Shown one piece after another: positions 39,500 through 52,348 of a stretch of DNA of 64,000 nt; position 1 is the stretch's first letter, and each line of letters opens with the position of its first letter. Where the stretch lies: assembly GCA_008933995.1 (NCBI GenBank), contig WARS01000013.1:11543808-11607807 (forward strand), in the 5' to 3' direction. The DNA is from Datnioides undecimradiatus. Its lineage: Eukaryota; Chordata; Actinopteri; Lobotiformes; Datnioididae. Below the pieces are notes generated by a model. That model was not told where the DNA came from and made no database searches. It saw nothing but the letters and a program-made list of their open reading frames with translations. The translations under genes were made by a program, and so were the position numbers.

Positions 39500-41265
39500 A
39501 AAAAACTCAGATGTTTTATTTGTAAACTCAATAGACACAAAACACCTAATGAGGGGTTGTATCAGTGGACTCTTCTGGTAGACCTTCTTCTATCATGCTG
39601 ACTTGTGTGCTGACAAATGTCTGACATTGTTCCAGAGACCATTATTTTTCTAATGTTAAATTTTAAAATTCAATATGGTAGCTGTGTGAGTACTGCATAA
39701 AGATTAATTTCAGTTCATTTAAACTGTCAGAAAGAGCTGAAATGGTATTAACACTTCAGGACACAGTTCATATACATATACATATATATATTTTTGTTTG
39801 CATTTGTAAATCGACTTTATTGATGTGCTACTTGTGTGAATGTTGTCCAACTATGCAGCTAGTAAGACTTGGATATTTTGGTAGATGCAATTCAATGTTA
39901 CACACTCAGCTTTTCCTAACAACAAAAGAAACACACTAATCTCTTAAAAGCATGTTTTTAAAGTTGCTTTTCGATCCCACTAAGAAGCTGAGATAGTAGA
40001 TTATTCAGTAGAAAGGGGCAGGCAGTATTCATGCATCCTGTTTCTTTAAATAACTGTAACTGAGTCCTATTTTTTCAAAAGTTGAATATTTGCTAATTTC
40101 TTTGTATCACAAAAGATAGTTTTAGTCCTAATCATGCTCCTTTGGAAGGTCTCGGACCAAAGTTTACTCTTATTTTGATACTACTGGTTGCAAACCTTAT
40201 TGCCTTAAACTCAACAAAATACTCTGCCATAACGCTTGTGCTGCCATTTTGCAACACCTTGTAAAGGCTGATGCTGGCAGGGTTCCTTTTGAACCGCATG
40301 TCCCCATAACAACACGTTTTCTGGGCTTTTAATTACAAAAACGGACTTGCTGAATTGAAATGCAAAGTGCCTTTTTTATAGAACCACAATAAGTGACACT
40401 AAGTGAATTTTCATTCCAAATATCCCTTGCATACCCATTTATTACAGAAATGAAAATAATGTTTTTAAATGTGGCCGTCATATGTCATTTCATGAATGAT
40501 GAATATAATTTCAGGTCTTTGACAGCATATGATGCTCATGAAGTGCTTGAGGGATGTGAGTGTCAGTACGATTTGACAAAGAGCAAACAATACTTGACCA
40601 CACACTTTAAATTAAATTAAATTAAAGTGGAAGGACATCAAGTGATGACTTAAATGATCGACAGAGACTAAATCCTGGTCGTACGTTCCTGAAACAGTGA
40701 GATTCATGTCTGCTCCAGAGCCATCCAGTTTAAGATTAAATTATGTCAAGGCACCTTTAAGAGTCTCCTTGTATTCACAATTCGATAATAAACATTTTCT
40801 ATGATCAGTGTTTTTTCCAACAATGCTTGAAATTCCACGTGCATCAAGAGATGTTTCATGCTCAGCCTTAGCTTGTTTCTTATGTTTGTCTACGAATACA
40901 TCACCCCCATGTGTGTTTAACCTCAGCTCTGTGTTTGTAAAGCTCTCCTACTGTCTTCCACATTCTTCTGAATTGTGCAGTTTTTTTATATGTAGGTTTT
41001 ATTTGTCATTTTCATCTCAAAATGAACTCGACAAATTATCTTAAGGAATCAGTGATATGTGATGAGAAGATGAGCAGCTAAGAGCACTTCAAACAGTGTT
41101 CAAACAGTATGAAGAATACTTGTTTCTCCTACTGGATGTGTGTTGTTTGGGACATGTGTGTGGACTTTGAAAATACTGCCAGGGCTTTCATAAAATGGTG
41201 CAGGAGTATTGTAAGAGAATATTTGATATTAAATCTTTTTTGGAAATACATCACTGTTGGCTTTT
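39500..41265 (+). other. nr4a1 3' untranslated region
   Basis: AT-rich sequence follows the stop codon. An AATAAA signal is at 40787-40792, about 1.3 kb downstream. Several ATTTA-type pentamers occur, as expected for an unstable immediate-early mRNA. No coding potential was recognised. Confidence 0.55.
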
Positions 41266-43500
41266 TTTTTTAAATGTTAGTAAATGGAGTGACATATTTC
41301 CTGTAAGTTGTGGACATTCACGAACCCCCTAAGGATGAACTGTAATAACTCAATTGATCCCTAAAAGGGATCTATTCATTTTTTTAAGGGCAGTTGTATG
41401 AGGTACTTAACCACAGTTTGCCTATCAGCTAGAGTAAATGGCAGTCAGCATGCTCCCAGTGTGAAGAAGCAGCTGGAATACTGGTATAGGAAGCTAGGAA
41501 ATGTACTACTATGGACAGGGTAAGCAGCAAATGCACTTTACCCAACAAAAAAATGAAGATCCATGTCAAAGAATCAACGCAGTTTATTTAAAATATTGAA
41601 TATTTGTATTGAGTGACTTTAGGATTGGAAATTAACCCTTTAAACCACAGAAGTCTCACAACCACACAAACAAAGAGAGGCAGCAGTAGAAAATGGACTC
41701 CTGTGTTCTGCGAGTTAAAATTGTTGGCGTCTGGTGGATTCAAAAATAGATATTTCAGTTTCAGTCAGTTCAGACAGGAAGGTAAAATGCTGAAAATATT
41801 CTAAACACTGCACACAGTTAAATGATACAGATTTTTTTAGGAGGCTAAAATATATTTTGCCGCTGACCTCATCCACATCAGTCAGTTGCTGCACTGATAC
41901 TCCTGCTGCTTCACCATACTAAGGGCATGCTGAACACTACTTACTGTAATTAATACACTGACTATGGATGGATGGATGAATTACCTCATACAACCCCACT
42001 TCAGAAAGCCTGAATTAACCCTTTACCTTTTCATCAAGCACTTTAAACTCTGTTTAAATTCTTTTATCGAATACTTTAATGATAAGATACACATGTTAGC
42101 ATTGTCATTGTCAATATGTTGGCATGTTGGCATCAGCAATTAGCTGAAAGGATCAGCATGTTTAAGCACAACCTCATACAGTCTTTCAAGTAATAAAATG
42201 TATCAAGCTTTAGACACAGGCCAAACTTATTAGTGACATAAGTAGTGTGATGCTTTTTTTTGCTTTCACAGGATTTATTGATAGAAAAATGTAAAACATA
42301 GAAAGACCTATTCTTAAAGAAGAGACCAGAAAGTGTTTCTCAGTTAATTGGTACTATGCAGGAAACAAAGCTTAGGTTTTATTTAACACAGCACTCCCTG
42401 AGCTGCAACTTGTTACATATTAATGATGTGATGAAAAGTGACCAAAAGCAGTCCTTCATCTTCTTTTCACTGAGTCTGTGTTGTTTTGTCACACATTGCG
42501 TTAATGTTGGCAACATCCCTGACCAAAGGGGAAGACGACACCGTGCCACTCTCAACCACAGCAGACTGCAGCACTGGCTGCATTGAGCTGCTCGACACCC
42601 GATCCTACTGTACACCACGTTCCGGTCATCTGGATTTTGGTGTTGGCAGACAGAGTGGAAAAAACAGGACAAGGGGAGAAAAGAGGAGGAGGCAATATGA
42701 AAGCTAGCTTGCATTGAGGTGTTCATTATGTTACAAAATGGCAAGTGTGCTGCCCAAGTCAGATGTAATGGGACCAGCAGATGAGTGCGTTTCATAAGAA
42801 GCATTTTGATGAATGCAGCAGCCCAGAGACTTCCTTTGGTTGTTTCTGAAGGCATTTTCTATCTGTTTGCCGAAATATCTACTGTGTTAATCCCTTTTGA
42901 CATTCAGTGTGACGTTTCATTCTTTATGGTCACGTAACCATGACAGGTCAGACACGTTGCCCAAACCCAAACTCAAAATACATTCTCCTGTCAATATATC
43001 TCATCTTTGAACTTGTGGTCTTTCTTGACACCATCTTTTTCCAAAAGTGGGAACCATCTGGAGCTGCCATTGGCCCCTTAACTTTTGACCTGTGCCCTGA
43101 CATGCAACACTCTGCATTCAGTACAAACTGTAACCTTACACCCTGCACACGAGACATCCTGACCAGTAATATGTAGCTCACTTGTCATGGTGATTTGCTG
43201 TACAAACATGCCAATCTCAAAGTCTTTGACTTTGCTTTTGCACCTTCTTCCCTCCTATACAGGCAAAACTTTGAGAACATGTTACTCTGAAATTTGCTGT
43301 GTCATTACAGTAAATGAAACTGTGCAGGATGTTCTTACCCAAACCATTTTCATGACACTTTTATCTTTAGAAACAGTGGAGTAACAGGAGTAAATCATAT
43401 CACTTCATATTTCTTTTTGACTACAACTGAGAAGCAAGTTCTCATTTTTACTCCCCCACTGCCACATAAAAGTTTAACCACAGAACTAGTGATGAGCTTG
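41266..43500. other. Gene-free spacer with decayed repeat fragments
   Basis: No gene was found. Short stretches near 41325-41365 and 42085-42150 look like eroded pieces of the interspersed repeat seen more clearly at 48830-49110 and 51740-52210 (for example TGTTAGCATTGTCATTGTCAATATG). The rest appears unique. Confidence 0.4.
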
Positions 43501-43539
43501 TAAAGTATGATGTTCATTTCAGTAATTCCATTCTTGTAG

Positions 43540-43980
43540 ACAGGATATCCCAGGATCACTATGAGGAAATTTGTTTAAAATTTGGCACATATGTTCACTC
43601 GGATTTAAGGACAAACTTATTTTGGTGGCCAAAGGTCAAAGGTCAAGGTCACTGTGTCCTCACAAAACACATTTTTGGCACCATCTTAGGAATATCTAAC
43701 AGGAATCCATTCAATTTTGGCATAAATGTTCTGCTTGACTGGACAGGACTGGACATAACACAAGAATTCAGGTGCTAATTATGAGTAAATTTCACAAAAA
43801 ATGTCTAGTAATGGCATTTTATATCCAGGAGGTCAGAGGTGAACCTCTGTCTGACATAATAATTGCTGGCACAAACTTTGGTGGATATTATTATTCGACA
43901 CCATAACTCAGGAACAGAAAGGGAGATTGTGACCATATTTTACATTCAGCTGGATACTGAATTGTTGACACTAATCGTGT
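43540..43980 (+). repeat. Probable teleost interspersed repeat
   Basis: This segment has the phrases typical of a repeat common in fish genomes: a lead of CCAGGATCACTATGAGGAAA, a block GGTCAAAGGTCAAGGTCACT at 43634-43653 followed by a CTCACAAAACA phrase, and a CATAACTCAGGAACAGAAAGG phrase near the end. Assignment is from memory of fish sequences; no terminal structure or transposase remains. Confidence 0.5.
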
Positions 43981-44939
43981 TTACTTTCAAACTGTGGCAA
44001 ATGCAGAGATCTCCTGTGAAGCCGGTTGGATGATGTGTGTGAGGAATCTACGTTGTACTCTACAATTTGCTGAATTTGTAGCCTCTTTACAGCAACATTA
44101 GTATTTGAAGAACTGCAGTCCAGAAGCAGTTTGCTGATGTTGCACTTCAGGTAATTTTTGTTGCACAATATATGACCAAGCTCTCCATAAGTCCTCTCTA
44201 CTGCTCTGTAGAAACCATCTGTAAATGAAGACAGCTTGTTTCTCACAAGACATTGTTCACTGCAATCATACATGTCAACAAAGGGATAACTTTCATTTTT
44301 TGATTTTAGCACCTGGAAGCGTTCTGGTTTCTGTTTTTAGTCTGTTTGTGGTCACAGGAGTACAAATCAATTTGAGCTCGCGTTCTTTGCATGCAGGTAA
44401 ACTGTATCTGTGGACAGCAAAGGAGGCAGAATGCATGGCCAAAATGCAGTTGGGTTAGGGTTTGGGGTTTTAGTTCAGTTATTTCAGTTACTTTATGTAG
44501 AAAGTGTCTTACTATGAGTTCTTTGTTTTCTTACTTCCTGCTTTGTGTTTTTCTTGCCAGTTTTCTGTCTCACTTGTTATACTGAGTTTTCCTGCCAATG
44601 TCCACACATGCATCTCATTACATAATCAGCTGCTCACTACATATACAAGTCCACATCCCCCTTCTTGCCTTTGAGTATTTGGTCTGTTCCCGTTTGTTTT
44701 TTACTTGGATATACATCTGCCACAACCAATCGTAATCTTTGCATTAGATTTGGTTTTATGAATCATTATACTTGTCCTGCCTGTCTAAACTTTTGTGTCC
44801 TTTCTCTGTACTAGCTGTGACACATGGCTGCTATCATCAGGCTGTGTTTGAGTACATAGAGTCTCATCACAACATTATGTCATCAAATATTAACCCCCTG
44901 AACCATGTTTAACCCAAGTAGACTCTAATACTGGAAATA

Positions 44940-44959
44940 CATTAGCATTAATGCTAATG
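44940..44959. repeat. 20-bp perfect palindrome
   Basis: CATTAGCATTAATGCTAATG is identical to its own reverse complement. It lies in gene-free sequence and resembles the TTAGCATGCTAA phrases of fish interspersed repeats. Confidence 0.9.
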
Positions 44960-45099
44960 CTAAGTGTAAAAAGTAAAATACTAAATGGCAGCTACAATAT
45001 AACATAACACACGGGGACATTAGCACCTTTAATTTATCTTGCTGTTAATGCTTACATACTTTTACTCAAGTAAAATATCAGATGTATTAGACCCATTAA

Positions 45100-45257
45100 T
45101 TGTTTCACCATCACTGCTGTAGCTTTCTCAAATCTCCATGTTTACACAATAAAATGTATAGAAATAAAAGAATGAAACATATTTTAATTATTTTCTTTAC
45201 ATTCATTCAAGCAGTTAACATGAAAGCTTTACAAACTGCTTTGTTACAAAGAAGCTG

Positions 45258-45288
<31 letters not shown>

Positions 45289-46160
45289 CATCTGACTGCT
45301 GGAGAGGATATTGTTCCAGCAGGAGGAAAGCTAATAGGTTTGTTTGTGAGGATGCTGCACCTGTCGTTTATTGATGGATTGAGCTGTAAATAACTTTGTG
45401 AAGTTGTTTATTGCCTGGTGGGGGCTTCTATGTTTCTGACTCTACTCCTCTTTTCTACATAAATACCTTTTATATAGACACAAACACACCTATGCACAGG
45501 TACATTAGATACACAGATTTTAATCTTATTTCTTTTTCAGAGCATCTCAGCACAGAATCCCTCACCATGCTTGATAAAACTGGCATGCCAATTAAATACC
45601 AGTGGTTCCAGTACCACAGAGTCTCCCATGTTCATCCAATGACACATTCATTTTTACACATACTGTGTATTTTTGCAGAAATACTAGTATGTGTGTGGGT
45701 GTGCTGTTGAGTGTGGAAAACCCTCTGTGAGTGTATTTATAGCAGGCCATTGTTGAGCCCATAGAAACCTCTGTAATTGGATCTTGTCTCTCTCTCACTA
45801 AGAGAGTCCGGTGATAAATGAGCTGGCAGACGTCATTGCTCATGCCATCCTTGTGATAACTGTGTGCCCTGCATCACCGTCTTAAGCTCCTAGTCCGCAC
45901 AGGATTAAACTCATAAGTGGATGGTGAGCTGGCTGAATTATCATTCTAAAGTGTTGGAAAGGAGAGGATGGTGAAAACCTGCATGGTTGCTCTGTGGACA
46001 TTTAATGGCTGTCTTTGTTGTGTCCTTGGGGGTTAATAAGTTTATTGAGAGGACAGTCAGTGATGCATGTGGAAGACAGATGTCAAGCTCCAAAACTAAT
46101 ATCCCAGAGTTTTTAAAGATACAGTTTTTATTTTATCAGTATGTTGGAAAAAGACTTAAA

Positions 46161-46163
<3 letters not shown>
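45100..46163. other. Gene-free spacer
   Basis: No gene seen. A short GT run followed by a GA run is present at about 45258-45288. Confidence 0.45.

Positions 46164-46229
<66 letters not shown>
46164..46229. repeat. (AT)n microsatellite
   Basis: About 33 uninterrupted AT dinucleotides. Confidence 0.98.
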
Positions 46230-46232
<3 letters not shown>

Positions 46233-46563
46233 CAATTTTGAGTTTTGACTGAAATAACTAAATTGCATAAAAATAATTTCAAGTTTAGATTCTGCAAAAT
46301 AAGACTATTGATATATATTTAATTAACATTGCACCTATTTGCTGCAATTATGAATGTTAATAAGGAAACCTGTCCATATAAAACAAGAAAAGATAAATTG
46401 TTTGAACCATCACAGGTAAAGGAAAAAGACTAAAAAAGTGGATGAAAAACGATCTCTGACTGTTTTATGTCACATGGAAACCATAAACTTTGCATCCCCT
46501 AGGTGTTAAAAACTCGATTAAAGATTAAAGATGCTGCTGGAGAAGTAAGTAGTAAAAATACTT

Positions 46564-46565
<2 letters not shown>

Positions 46566-46640
<75 letters not shown>
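46566..46640. repeat. (GT)n microsatellite
   Basis: A GT run of about 75 bases with a single AG interruption at 46611-46612. Confidence 0.98.
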
Positions 46641-46790
46641 CTCACTATGTTGGAAACTTCTCTCTGCTCGGCTGGATAATATGAGAATGTTACAATTATA
46701 AAACAAGATTGACAGGATGGATAGTGCTGTGACTGGCAGATGACAGTTCCTGGCTGCATGCCTGGAAGTTATTCACAGTAGCCTTTCTGA

Positions 46791-46791
<1 letters not shown>

Positions 46792-46829
<38 letters not shown>
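46792..46829. repeat. (CA)n microsatellite
   Basis: A CA run of about 38 bases, complementary to the GT runs on either side. Confidence 0.98.
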
Positions 46830-46831
<2 letters not shown>

Positions 46832-46906
46832 CAGAGAGCCTCAAGGCAGGGATCAAATGCAAAGGGATGGCGGAAGAGGAGGGGGTCTGGGTGGACAGGG
46901 TGTGTC

Positions 46907-46908
<2 letters not shown>

Positions 46909-46955
<47 letters not shown>
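46909..46955. repeat. (GT)n microsatellite
   Basis: A GT run of about 47 bases. Confidence 0.98.
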
Positions 46956-46956
<1 letters not shown>

Positions 46957-47659
46957 AGGGAGGGGTTCAAGGTCAGAGCAAACACATGGTGCAAACCAGC
47001 AAACACACCGGCGCTGGTGGTACAGTAAATGGTACAACACAGATATAAATAACAGCATCAATTAACAGTTTACATGCTGACTGCTATAGACAGGCATGAA
47101 GCATCTTCAACTGTATTATTTGTTTTGGAAATCTCTTATTTGTTTCACTTTATTTCCTGAGCAGCTTTAATCACTTGCACAACATTAAAAGCTGTGGAAG
47201 TGATTGTGTGTCCTTGGAAACATGAGGAGCTGTTAAAAATAGAAATTAACATACAGCCTTTTACATGGTGTTAATACAGAGTATACAGGCTATTTACTTC
47301 TGTTGAATATTTAGTAAATTATACAAACTTGTCAGTGGTCTTAGTCTCATCTTAATGGTTTTCTTGCATTTATCTAATCTTTTCTGATTAGATTATATTG
47401 TTAAATGTTTGGGAATATTTTTGCCTGGACTGGGAGCTTATCAAACTCTGTTTAAGCTTGTGTTCCATGGTGACGAAGGGTTACGTCGCAGACACACTTG
47501 TAGCATCATGGCCCAGTGGTGACTGTGCAACATAACTTGGTATACTGAACCTCAGCAGTTGTGGCTAGCGGCTTCTGCATGCTTGTTACCAGGCCGTGCT
47601 GCATTCAGGAACAGCAGACACAATTCTACAACAGTGTGATGGCACCTCTTCTACAGCTA

Positions 47660-47850
47660 TGAATAACAGACTATTTAAAGGAGCATATCAACATCTTTGG
47701 AAATGCACAAACTGCTAATCTTGCCAAGCATTAGATGAGAACACTGATACCACTGCCATGTCTGCTAGATATGAAACTGCACCTTAGAGTTAGCTTAGCA
47801 TTAGGAATGGAAACAGGAAAGCAGCTAGTTCACAGTTAGCTGCAGTACCT
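47660..47850 (-). repeat. Fragment of a teleost interspersed repeat
   Basis: The phrases TTAAAGGAGCATATCAACATC at the left and TTAGAGTTAGCTTAGCATTAGGAATGG on the right resemble the longer element at 59720-60220, including the shared TTAGCTTAGCAT...GGAAAC block. The orientation is inferred and uncertain. Confidence 0.45.
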
Positions 47851-48829
47851 CCAAATTTTAGAATTTCAAGTGTTCAATCTGTTTGTGTACAAATGTCTGT
47901 CAACCAGTGGAAACTCAAATCTCAGAAAAAAGTCAACAAGTCATTTAATCTGTCAATTGTATCATGCCACCTGGTTGCAACTGTTTCACATTTGATACTA
48001 GCCGGTGACTTCTGCTGCAAGTCAAACCCTTATCACCCTGTTCCCTGTCTGTCTGTTCTTCTGTTGCTTTTTGATAAAAGCAAAATACCCCAAATTATCT
48101 CCTTAAAATAATAAAAATCAGTGCAGCTCTGGCTTGGTGTTACTCAGTACCAGGTAAACGAGTGGATACTATGTTTAACAACAAGATGATAATAGGAAAG
48201 GAAATGCTACAGATTTACAGCTGTTCTTTTCAGCCAAAAATAAGGCAACAACACAACTGCTTGACTGATCCTCTTGAAGGTAAATCTGCTTGACAAAGAA
48301 ATGACTCTGTCAGTTTCACAGACCTGAAGACTGCCCACCCCTCAAACAAGGTTACATAACCAGTCTGAAGTAGAGGGGACTGGCACCTGTCTAAGATCAC
48401 AAGGTGCTGGCTGTGAATTCAGCTGTCAGGGGTTGACATTGAGGGCAAAAACTGCTGCTCCTCCTAAGTGGTGGGATGGCATGGATGGTAGTCTTCAACC
48501 CACAGGACTCTGTTGCCTTAATGTTGGTCTATTTTTAAATTAATATCAGCTGTAGTCATCACATGACTGAACACCCGAAATGCCACACACATGCACACAC
48601 AGTGACTTCTCCTTGAGAAAACTAAACATGACCAAACATTTTCAGGGAGCCCCCCCCCCTCCAGTTAAACAGTTTAACACCTGTGATCAAATGCTGACAG
48701 CTTTACAGATTTTACTAGTTGGACCACTGTGGCTAGTGGCCCTAAGTCAGTCTGCCAAAAGTTTGGTCTCTAGCCTACATTCAAAATAACCAGTGGATTA
48801 TTTGAAATGAATTCTAGCAGACACATTAA

Positions 48830-49110
48830 AGTAATACCTTAACTTTTAATCTGCACCACCATGAGGTCAAATTTTTCATTTGTCCCATACTTTGGTTCAT
48901 CACCTCAGCTGTACCTTTTAATGTAGTTTCAACTCACAAATGTTAACGTGCTAACACATTAAACTAATATGCTGAACATGGTAAACCTTATACCTACATG
49001 CTCACCATGTCAACATTGTGATTGTAAGCATGCTGACATTAGCATTTAGCTCAGGGCATTTCTTAGCTTCACACAGCTGCTAGCACAGTAACAGAGTCCT
49101 AGTCTTATAA
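48830..49110 (+). repeat. Teleost interspersed repeat copy
   Basis: AACTTTTAATCTG...CCATGAGGTCAAATTTT...ATTTGTCC is homologous to 52070-52130 in this same window. It continues through GTTAACGTGCTAACACATTAAAC and ATTAGCATTTAGCTC phrases. No coding capacity remains. Confidence 0.6.
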
Positions 49111-49985
49111 CATCAGATCAAATGACAAGTGCATGTATGCATGGGTTCATTTGTACTAATGAACCAGTAAGGAGTTATCACCTGACTCTGCAGTACACCT
49201 TCATCTGTGTGGAGTGTTTTCCTACACAACTGTCAGCAAATGTGCTTTTGGATGCATCAACCAGCTGTTTATCCGATAACCCCAGAATACCTGCTCAACA
49301 CCAAACAGCAACTAGCAGACAATCAGCACCTACTAGTTGAACATAGTGTGACATTTAGCTGCTACAGGGACAGATAATTCCCTCGGCAGCTGGTGGAGAC
49401 CAAAACCAAGCTAAAAAAAGAGAGTGAATGTTTGTCTCACCATTGGCCAGGACTTTGGTAATGCTGCTTTGTGTCTGCTGAATGTGGAAATATAGATCTG
49501 TTTTGACAAACCTACATGTTCATGTCGATAACACATTAAATATGCCTTTGTTAAAAGCTTCCCTGAAACAAATGAATCTGATCACATATGTGACATAGTT
49601 AACCTGTCTTCAGACAGGTGTATGCTAACATTTATACAATAATTACATGAATCAATTACTACACAGATTTTGTAGACAGTTTACAGTATTTTTACACTTT
49701 GAAAATACCATCAAAATAATTTACAGAATAATTTACAGAAATTAGAACCGTTAAAATAAAATTAACTAGCTAGTATTACATGGTATTTTATTACAAACAT
49801 CTTGCCCATCTGCTGTTCTTGTGGTTGCTATCAGTGATTTCCTACAAACTGGCTTATGGTGCTTTTTCAGTGTTACATTTTAATGAGACAAGCCTCATCA
49901 ATCTAAATGTCTGCCTGAACAGTTCATAGGATTTTTCCTCAAAAAGTCGGGCCTTTTATTTTGAAGGCAGCCTTGCTAAACAGGA
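49111..49985. other. Spacer before the TANK-like gene
   Basis: No gene or clear repeat recognised. Confidence 0.45.
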
Positions 49986-50162
49986 AGTGTGTGTTTGGCA
50001 GGTGTAGCCAGGTGTGACGCAGGTGAGTTCGTGTTTAAGGTTGGAGTAGTGACGTCGTCGTAAAATGCGGATCTTGTCCAGTCTGGTCAGAGGAAGGATT
50101 ATTAACCGCATCATTAACTACCCCTGTACTTCCTGCTGGGAATTAACGCGATTACTTTAAAT
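49986..50162 (+). promoter_or_regulatory. Putative promoter and noncoding first exon of the TANK-like gene
   Basis: A TGACGTC element (CRE core) at 50050-50056 is followed by sequence ending in a strong donor, TTAAAT|GTAAGT, at 50162. There is no ATG-led frame running through the donor. The next usable acceptor precedes 52326. The link to the downstream gene is inferred. Confidence 0.45.
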
Positions 50163-52325
50163 GTAAGTAAACTTTCATCCTTCCATTCACATGATTCTTC
50201 ACATGACTGAAGTTTCACAGCTGGAAAAAAAGCAGAAAACAGAATGAATTTCGGCCGAAGCTTTTTCAGTGATACTGAGAAATCAAGTTAAGTAAGTCAG
50301 GAGTGACTCTTCGTTTCCACTTTACAGACAAAATTACACAATTATGATTCATGCGAGGTCGGACAGAGGCTAGTCAGTTGAACGATTTAAAGCAGACAGT
50401 AGTCTACATACGTGACCTGTACCAGGATATCACCTTATTAAGTAAAACAGTATTAATACACTCACTTATCGTACTTAAGTATGATTTTAAGGTATTTATA
50501 CAATAATGGAGTATTTCAAATGTATGCAGTTTTTCAATCCACTACATTTATATAATAATCATAGCCAGTGACTTCAAGTTCAGGAAGTAGTAGTAAAACT
50601 GCTGCTGATTGTTTTCTCTTGTTACTTACATACAAATGCATCAGTAATAATCAATTCAGTGCTATAACAGGCCGACAAAAAACATAACTTTTACCAGAGT
50701 CATTCTCTTATAGTTTTAATTTTGAGTGTGTCACCTAATATTAGGTATAACTTTATATGTTTGATAATATCTCTTGTGTATACATACAAGGTAGCAGTGT
50801 TGACCTGAACCATGGCCATGTTTCATGAGGAGAATTGTTGGAAGGAAGAAATGCTTTTTTCATCATGTTGGCCAACTCATAGTGACAACCCTCTAGGACA
50901 CTCTGCTCACCTGTCTTCTTTCAACTTTCTTGTCAACATCTCGTTTGAAAATTCACTGGCTGATGGTTTTAAAATCTTTACAAAAACACAGAAGAGGCTG
51001 TGTTTTATTTTCAGTAAAAAAAAAGAGTCCAACTCTTTCCTCTTTCGAGTCTATGCTGAAACTCTCATGTAACAGTCTCACTGAGTGATGGCGAGGTTCA
51101 TTTTTATACTAAACAGATTTCACTTCCCCATTTTTGAAAGCTACTTCCTTATGTTTGACATTTTCCAACGCAGTATGTGCGTTGTCACATAGTAGGGCAT
51201 AATTTCCATTAGCCATGTAGGAAGAAACTGTCTCGTCATACAGCCACTGTGGTTGGTAAAGTCTCATCTGAAGTAAGGATATCACTGTGCATTTGTTGTT
51301 GTGGTGCGCAGTAAATGGGATTTGAGTCTACACACTGAGACGATGTCTGATTCCTTCACAATAACAGGAAGCTTGTTCGAAGAGGAGGCGGCTTGTCAGG
51401 AAAAAGCCCTGAACCCAGCTGTGAGAAATGACGAAGAGTCCTGAAATATTGGATCAGCAACATTTTTTTCATAAGGGGAAAAGCACATCAATGCTGATAT
51501 AAAAGACAGTGGACTGTATGTAAAAGGTAGGAGCTCAAATCATCTTACCTAGTCACACAGAGCTAGAAGAAAGAAGACCAATGCATTAGAGTTGAATATG
51601 TTTTAGTTGTTTTAGTTGAAAATTTCACAAGACCCTAGTCAGTGAAAGAGCTCCACCCACGACTCGTGTCCAAAAAAATCTTACTTGTGCCAGCTGTTGT
51701 AAAAATACATTTAGTTTAGGATCAAACTGCAAAAGCTGGCATTTTGTGAGGGAAACATCCACCACACCACAGCCACACTGGTTTTGGATGGCTGTATTGG
51801 CCTTTTGGTCAGTTCACCACTTGAGTCCAGACTTGAATACTTTAGATTATTCTGAATATAGATTATTATTGGTAATTGTGAAATTTTGTACAGATGTTCA
51901 TGTATGCTGGATAAAATCTAATGACTTTGATGATCTCTGGATGTTTACTGTGGCACTGCTGTGAGGTCGACATTTTTAGCTTAGAGTAAAACATCTTGAC
52001 GACTATCAAATGGATTGCTTGTTTGATTGGATTGAAAAATCTCTAAAAGATTAATTCTTTTACTTTGGGGAGCCCATTACTTTTCATCTGGCGCTATCAT
52101 GAGGTCAAAATCTCAATTTGTCCCTTTTTGCATTGTGTTTATTTCTAACTAGCAAACGCGTTAAAATGCTAAATTAGGCTGATGAACCTAGAGCATATGT
52201 CATTAGCAATCAGTTTGAGTCTGTTACAGCCTCTGGCATGACCACAGATTTTACTGTTATCTACTATGTCTCCGATCTGTATACTGAATGTAAATGAAAT
52301 AAGTGTACAGATGTTATTCCTTCAG
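50163..52325 (+). other. First intron of the TANK-like gene (inferred)
   Basis: About 2.2 kb without a recognised exon. Its right half (51740-52210) is an interspersed repeat. Confidence 0.45.
51740..52210 (+). repeat. Teleost interspersed repeat copy
   Basis: Phrases such as GTCAGTTCACCACTTGAGTCCAG, GAAATTTTGTACAGATGTTCATG, GACTATCAAATGGATTG and CTGGCGCTATCATGAGGTC are characteristic of an abundant fish repeat. The 3' part matches 48838-48890 in this window. Confidence 0.6.
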
Positions 52326-52348
52326 TTGAATAGCTGCACATCTGTGAG

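Noticed and set aside
43971..44458. Overlapping open frames of about 80-113 residues in the nr4a1-TANK spacer
   Set aside because: No homology, no splice signals, and overlap with a repeat; expected by chance in this composition.
46857..47061. Frames made of Thr-His or Val-Cys repeats
   Set aside because: They are translations of CA/GT microsatellites.
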